This document shows, piece after piece, positions 60,224 through 64,000 of a stretch of DNA of 64,000 nucleotides. The DNA comes from Smittia aterrima (lineage: Eukaryota; Arthropoda; Insecta; Diptera; Chironomidae): positions 7,254,001 to 7,318,000 of the forward strand of contig CP093831.1 of NCBI GenBank assembly GCA_033063855.1, given 5' to 3'. The notes under the pieces were generated by a model. The model searched no databases. It saw only the letters and a program-made list of their open reading frames with translations, and was not told the DNA's origin. Numbering within the stretch: position 1 is the stretch's first letter; each line of letters starts with the position of its first letter. A program made the translations under genes and the position numbers.

Positions 60224-60296
60224 TAGTGAAAGGTTCTGGACCTCTTAACGCTTTTCGGATTGCCGGGCTCTTATCAACTGAGCTATCATATGCACA
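60224..60296 (-). pseudogene. tRNA-like fragment (decayed tRNA or SINE head)
   Basis: The minus strand has TAGCTCAGTTGATAAGAGC, a near-perfect D-arm / A-box with GCTC-GAGC pairing. About 32 nt on lies AGGTCCAGAACCT, a degenerate T-arm / B-box with an AGGT-ACCT stem. The anticodon stem pairs poorly and the acceptor arms do not match well. It is therefore not called as a working tRNA; it may be the head of a SINE. Confidence 0.45.
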
Positions 60297-60559
60297 TTTC
60301 AAGCTTAACGGAATCGTTTTATAATTTGACACAACAATATTAGAATCTGAAAAAATATAAAGAGAATAATTTAAATTTGTTTTGAAAGCTCTCTTTGACA
60401 AGCACAATTAATTTCCTTCATTCCTGTGCAGTGATTGATGAAACTCAATTGTCACTTTACTAGATTTTGAATAATCATCTTGAAATTAATATGAACTAGT
60501 TAGTTTTGAGTTTATGCTGAGCCAAACCAATCCGCTCTATAAAAATATTTGAATTGTTG

Positions 60560-61590
60560 GCAAAGTTATAACGGAGCATTTTCAAAAGAAGTCGAGAACT
60601 TCAAATCCTTTTTTTTCGCATGTAGCATTGAATGTGTACACATTTGTAAGAAAAGCGAATATTTGAAGCAACAACAAGAATTATGTTGAGCTATAAATAG
60701 ATTTCTCGCTGCATGTAAACAATCACAACGACATCGAAACGTGGAAAATTCGTGAAACCAATACAGAACCGAGAATCAGTATCAAGAAGATTTCGTTGGC
60801 GAAGCTGAGTGTGAATGTGTTGGCGAAAGCCACATGCAAAGTTTTTCCTTTCGAGCATGTGAAAAGGAAGAAAACTGGAAACGCAATGTCGTCATCGAAA
60901 CTCGTATCTAAAATAAACAGGATCATGAAAGATCTATGAAGACTTTTCTTGTCCCAACAAAATTATTTTTATTCTCTACTCTTGTTTGATAAGCAAGGGT
61001 ATACGAAAATAGGTCAACACTACGACGCGAGGGAAAACTTTCGATGCACCACCACAAAATGTTTGCACAAGAAAGATATGAAACTCAATGGACTCTGTTT
61101 TCATTAAAGAAGAGGAAAAGCAAACATTTCGTAGTATTTCTCACCTCGCAGCTCCGCTGACAGTTCATTGAATAATTTTGGTTTTCGCTAATTTTCTTCT
61201 GTTTGTTCTGATGAATGAAAGATGCGAATTTGAAGCAATTGCATTAGATTCTGAATGACAAAAACAGAAAGGAAAAATGTTAGCGGATCATGTAATCACT
61301 TAAATAAAATTAGCTCAGGGAGTTGACGATTATGAAAACAAAGATAAAGAGAGAGGGAAAGCTTTGACATTCGAAATAGATTCAACGCATTATGATTACG
61401 ACATATTTCTGTCTGACTTGTTTAAAGCTCACACAACATTTTTATAATTAGAAAGAACATAAGTCTAATTCTGTTGCAATTTTTTTGAAAATCAATGTTG
61501 TGATGACGATACTGCATTTGCAAGCATCATGTAACGTTTTGTCCATCTCAGCAACATTTTAGTTAATAAACCACGAATTCAAAGCATAAC
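60560..61590. repeat. Tandem repeat unit, copy C
   Basis: Same blocks as copies A and B; the left half follows A closely and the right half follows B. The core is at 61055-61134. About 650 bp of unrelated sequence, including a tRNA-like fragment, separates it from copy B. Confidence 0.8.
60692..60700 (+). promoter_or_regulatory. TATA box-like element in repeat copy C
   Basis: The same TATAAATAG as copies A and B, with the following 100 nt nearly identical to copy A. Confidence 0.4.
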
Positions 61591-64000
61591 TTTATTAAAA
61601 TGTTTGTAATTCTGAGATGTCTCATGTCCCGAGCGTTCATTCAATTTGGTACAATTGTTACCATTGACAACATGAGTGTTAAATAAAAAATGTTTTGTTT
61701 TATTTCATCAACTGCTGGTCATGAAGTTACAAAGCATTTGATTGAATTTATTTCATTTATTCAAACACATGCAACACCCGTCGACAAGCGAAAGGTCCTG
61801 GAAGCTCCAAACTAGAAATCATTTATTCTGTGGTTGTTCGCTAATATCTTCTGAAGAAAGCAACTCGCGGATGATTCTTGAATTTGTAGGAAAAGGATCT
61901 TCCATTGGCGAGAAGTATAACTAAACTGAAGTCTTTAAAATAAGTAAATTTCGACGTTTAAATTTTAAAGTTTAAATAAAAAGAATTAGAAAATAAAATA
62001 TTACCTTTTATAATTGTCTCTGCATCCGCTTTCAACTTTTAACTAGGAAAAATTATAATGAAACAAACTTTTTAGCTTCCCGCTTGTCGTAACTTTTCAT
62101 TTTACGTGATTTTTTACTTTTTTGCCTCGATTCGTTGCCCACGAAAGTTTAATTTGGCGGAAAAGTTTTATGATAAAACAAAGTCTGAAAGTCTATTGAG
62201 TGTCAATATATTTCCTGTCTTCCTTTTATATTTACATCACGAGGAAAATCTGCAAATTTAGGATCATGTTAGAAGGCTTTTTTATCGCATCGTTTTTCAT
62301 CACTGAAATTTTAGTTTCGAAAAAATCTCATTTGCTTTTAAAAGCTCTTTTTGACGAACACTTTTAATAAACTTCATCCATCCTGTGCTGTGGTTCATGT
62401 AAATCAATTTTCGATGCACTTTATATTAGCTTTTGTAGAAATCATGAAAGAATCACTAGGATTTATTAATGAATATCAAACGACAGCAAACCTTAAAATT
62501 GAATTTATTTTCACGCTGCTGTAGTTAGGATGATGATAGCGAAGTAAAAAGCTTTACGTAATATTTCTTTTTTCTCGTTGTGGACAATGTAAACGAATTG
62601 CCATTGCACTTTACATTTATTATCTCCAAGATCAGACAACGCCAATTACTAAATATGATTTCCGAGCTGAGCTCCTGTTGAGCAATCATTGATTTCATAA
62701 AAATTGCTCTTGACAACATCATTCAGAGTAAGAAATCAAAAAAATCTTTCTTTTATTAAAATACCAGAATTTTTTAATTAGTCTGTTCAATACAACGTCT
62801 CTACGTTCCTATCACGGAAAAAATCCAACACGTAAAACGTTGACAGCGATTTTCCAGAAAGCAAAAGGGTTAATATTCAAAAAATGCAGCTCAATTCCGT
62901 TTCATTTCATCGCTTTTGGAAATAAACTTCGTCCACGCAGATACGACAGTGTCACCTCTCTTAATAAAATCATCTAATGAAATATTTGAAATACACTTCC
63001 ATTTGATTTGCTTTATTTCATTATCAATTGCCATGAACGAGCCAGGCTCCTTTGATATGGTTTGGCATATGCAATCGTGCTATACCAAATATCAATTTCG
63101 AGTTTAGTTCCAAGTAAGTGTTCATTCATCCTTACATATCCAACTATTGACAACATCAAAGTTCCAAATTAGAAAATGGTTTCCAATTTTCAAATGACTC
63201 GTACATTCAATTTGAATAACATCAATTGCAGGCAATACTCTTTCTCCGTCGTCAAGCGAGCTGCAAAGTCAATTTATCACTTTAAATATCAAACTGAATC
63301 AGACTTCAATTGAATTTATTCTCACTTACGCTGCTATGAGTCTCATCCCTTTTAGCTACATTGTGGTTAATGTAAATCAATTGGCTATGCACTTTAGCTT
63401 TTCAAAAGCTGCTTTTGTCGAATACATCAAATTTTAAAGATTCTCGTGTTGAAAATAATAAAATCTTCCTTGAACAAATGTCAGTTTCGAGTTGCGCTAC
63501 TCCCGAGTTTTCATTCATTTAACTGCAAGCGAAACTATTGACGTCATCAGTGTGCTAAATTTGAAACTGGGGAGAAGTCGTCTCGCCCCACTTCACGACT
63601 TTAAAGCTAAAAACTGTTTTGATAAAAAAAAGCTTAATGAGGAAACTTTTCGTATCAAATGTCAGTTTGTTCTTCATCTTTCATACATTTTCTTTTTTTT
63701 TATTTGGCAAAAGCTTTCTGAAGCTTTTGGCTAAGGAAAACAAAATTAAAAGGAAGAGAGGGAGCTTACGAATCTAAAAATAGAACTCGGTGTTCAATCA
63801 CCTTCACTGAGGGGAGTTTGACCTATTTTCTTCTCGGATGACGTCAGTGAGAAAGCGATGCTGCAGTTACGCAAAACAACTTTTAAGGCAAATATTAATT
63901 TTAGATTTAAAGTTTCATTGAGGTTGAAACATCCAGACTAAAGCTCAATCATCATCTAATTAACCTGAATCGCGTCTTTTCTAATTTTGCAAGTCAAAAG
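61591..64000. other. Gene-poor right end of the window
   Basis: About 2.4 kb of AT-rich DNA with the second repeat family and a 9-bp hairpin with a 4-nt loop at 63708-63729 (CAAAAGCTT / AAGCTTTTG). Short frames at 61742-61924, 62916-63107 and 63492-63734 have no recognisable domains or splice context. No gene is called. Confidence 0.55.
62390..63400. repeat. Second degenerate repeat family
   Basis: A block with GAATTTATT..CAC..GCTGCT, then about 70-90 nt later TGTGG..AATGTAAA and ATTGC/GCACTTTA, occurs at 62500-62615 and again at 63310-63400, about 800 bp apart. A third relative of the second half is at 62390-62430 (GTGGTTCATGTAAATCAATT). The copies are strongly diverged. Confidence 0.5.

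Noticed and set aside
60723..60926. 67-residue minus-strand protein repeated in copies A and C
   Set aside because: Hydrophobic frame kept only because A and C are nearly identical; disrupted in copy B and lacking a promoter on that strand.

Overview
The window looks like nuclear DNA from a compact insect genome. It is AT-rich, introns are mostly 57-120 nt, and every recognisable protein is closest to dipteran families. A nematoceran fly, plausibly a non-biting midge, is my inference; no single sequence proves the species. No bacterial operon, CRISPR array, rRNA gene or intact transposon was seen.

Layout, left to right: the 3' half of a novel protein kinase C delta gene (+, 1-1849); non-muscle myosin II heavy chain zipper (-, 3538-13950); a CNBP-type zinc-knuckle protein (-, 15069-15739) divergent from splicing factor RBM22 (+, 16132-17373); an RSPRY1-like SPRY/RING protein (+, 17793-19647) convergent with proteasome subunit alpha-6 (-, 20109-21212); a group III secreted phospholipase A2 gene with two complete catalytic cores (+, 22383-26089); a MOV10/Armitage RNA helicase (+, 26588-30130); Tollip (+, 30478-31529); syndetin/VPS50 (+, 31931-34990); a DM-domain factor of the dmrt11E/DMRT2 type (+, 35764-38500); a Fas3-type immunoglobulin membrane protein (-, 38591-40589); a synaptotagmin-12-like protein (-, 42030-45684); troponin I / wings up A with four alternative copies of one exon and two alternative C-terminal exons (-, 47257-55568); and about 6 kb of gene-poor DNA made of diverged tandem repeats (57.9-63.4 kb).

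The genes are unrelated housekeeping, cytoskeletal, trafficking and muscle genes, so this is ordinary eukaryotic gene order rather than a pathway cluster. Exon coordinates were worked out by hand from splice sites, reading phase and protein similarity known from memory; each multi-exon model keeps frame throughout.

The most interesting signals are: the sPLA2 gene, whose two catalytic cores are encoded by exon sets of the same phase, each with its own furin-like site; the wupA exon array with a Pro-Ala-rich alternative tail; a 24-nt micro-exon in myosin loop 1; two GC-AG introns; and the 57.9-61.6 kb repeat, whose three copies keep an identical TATA box and an almost invariant 80-nt core.
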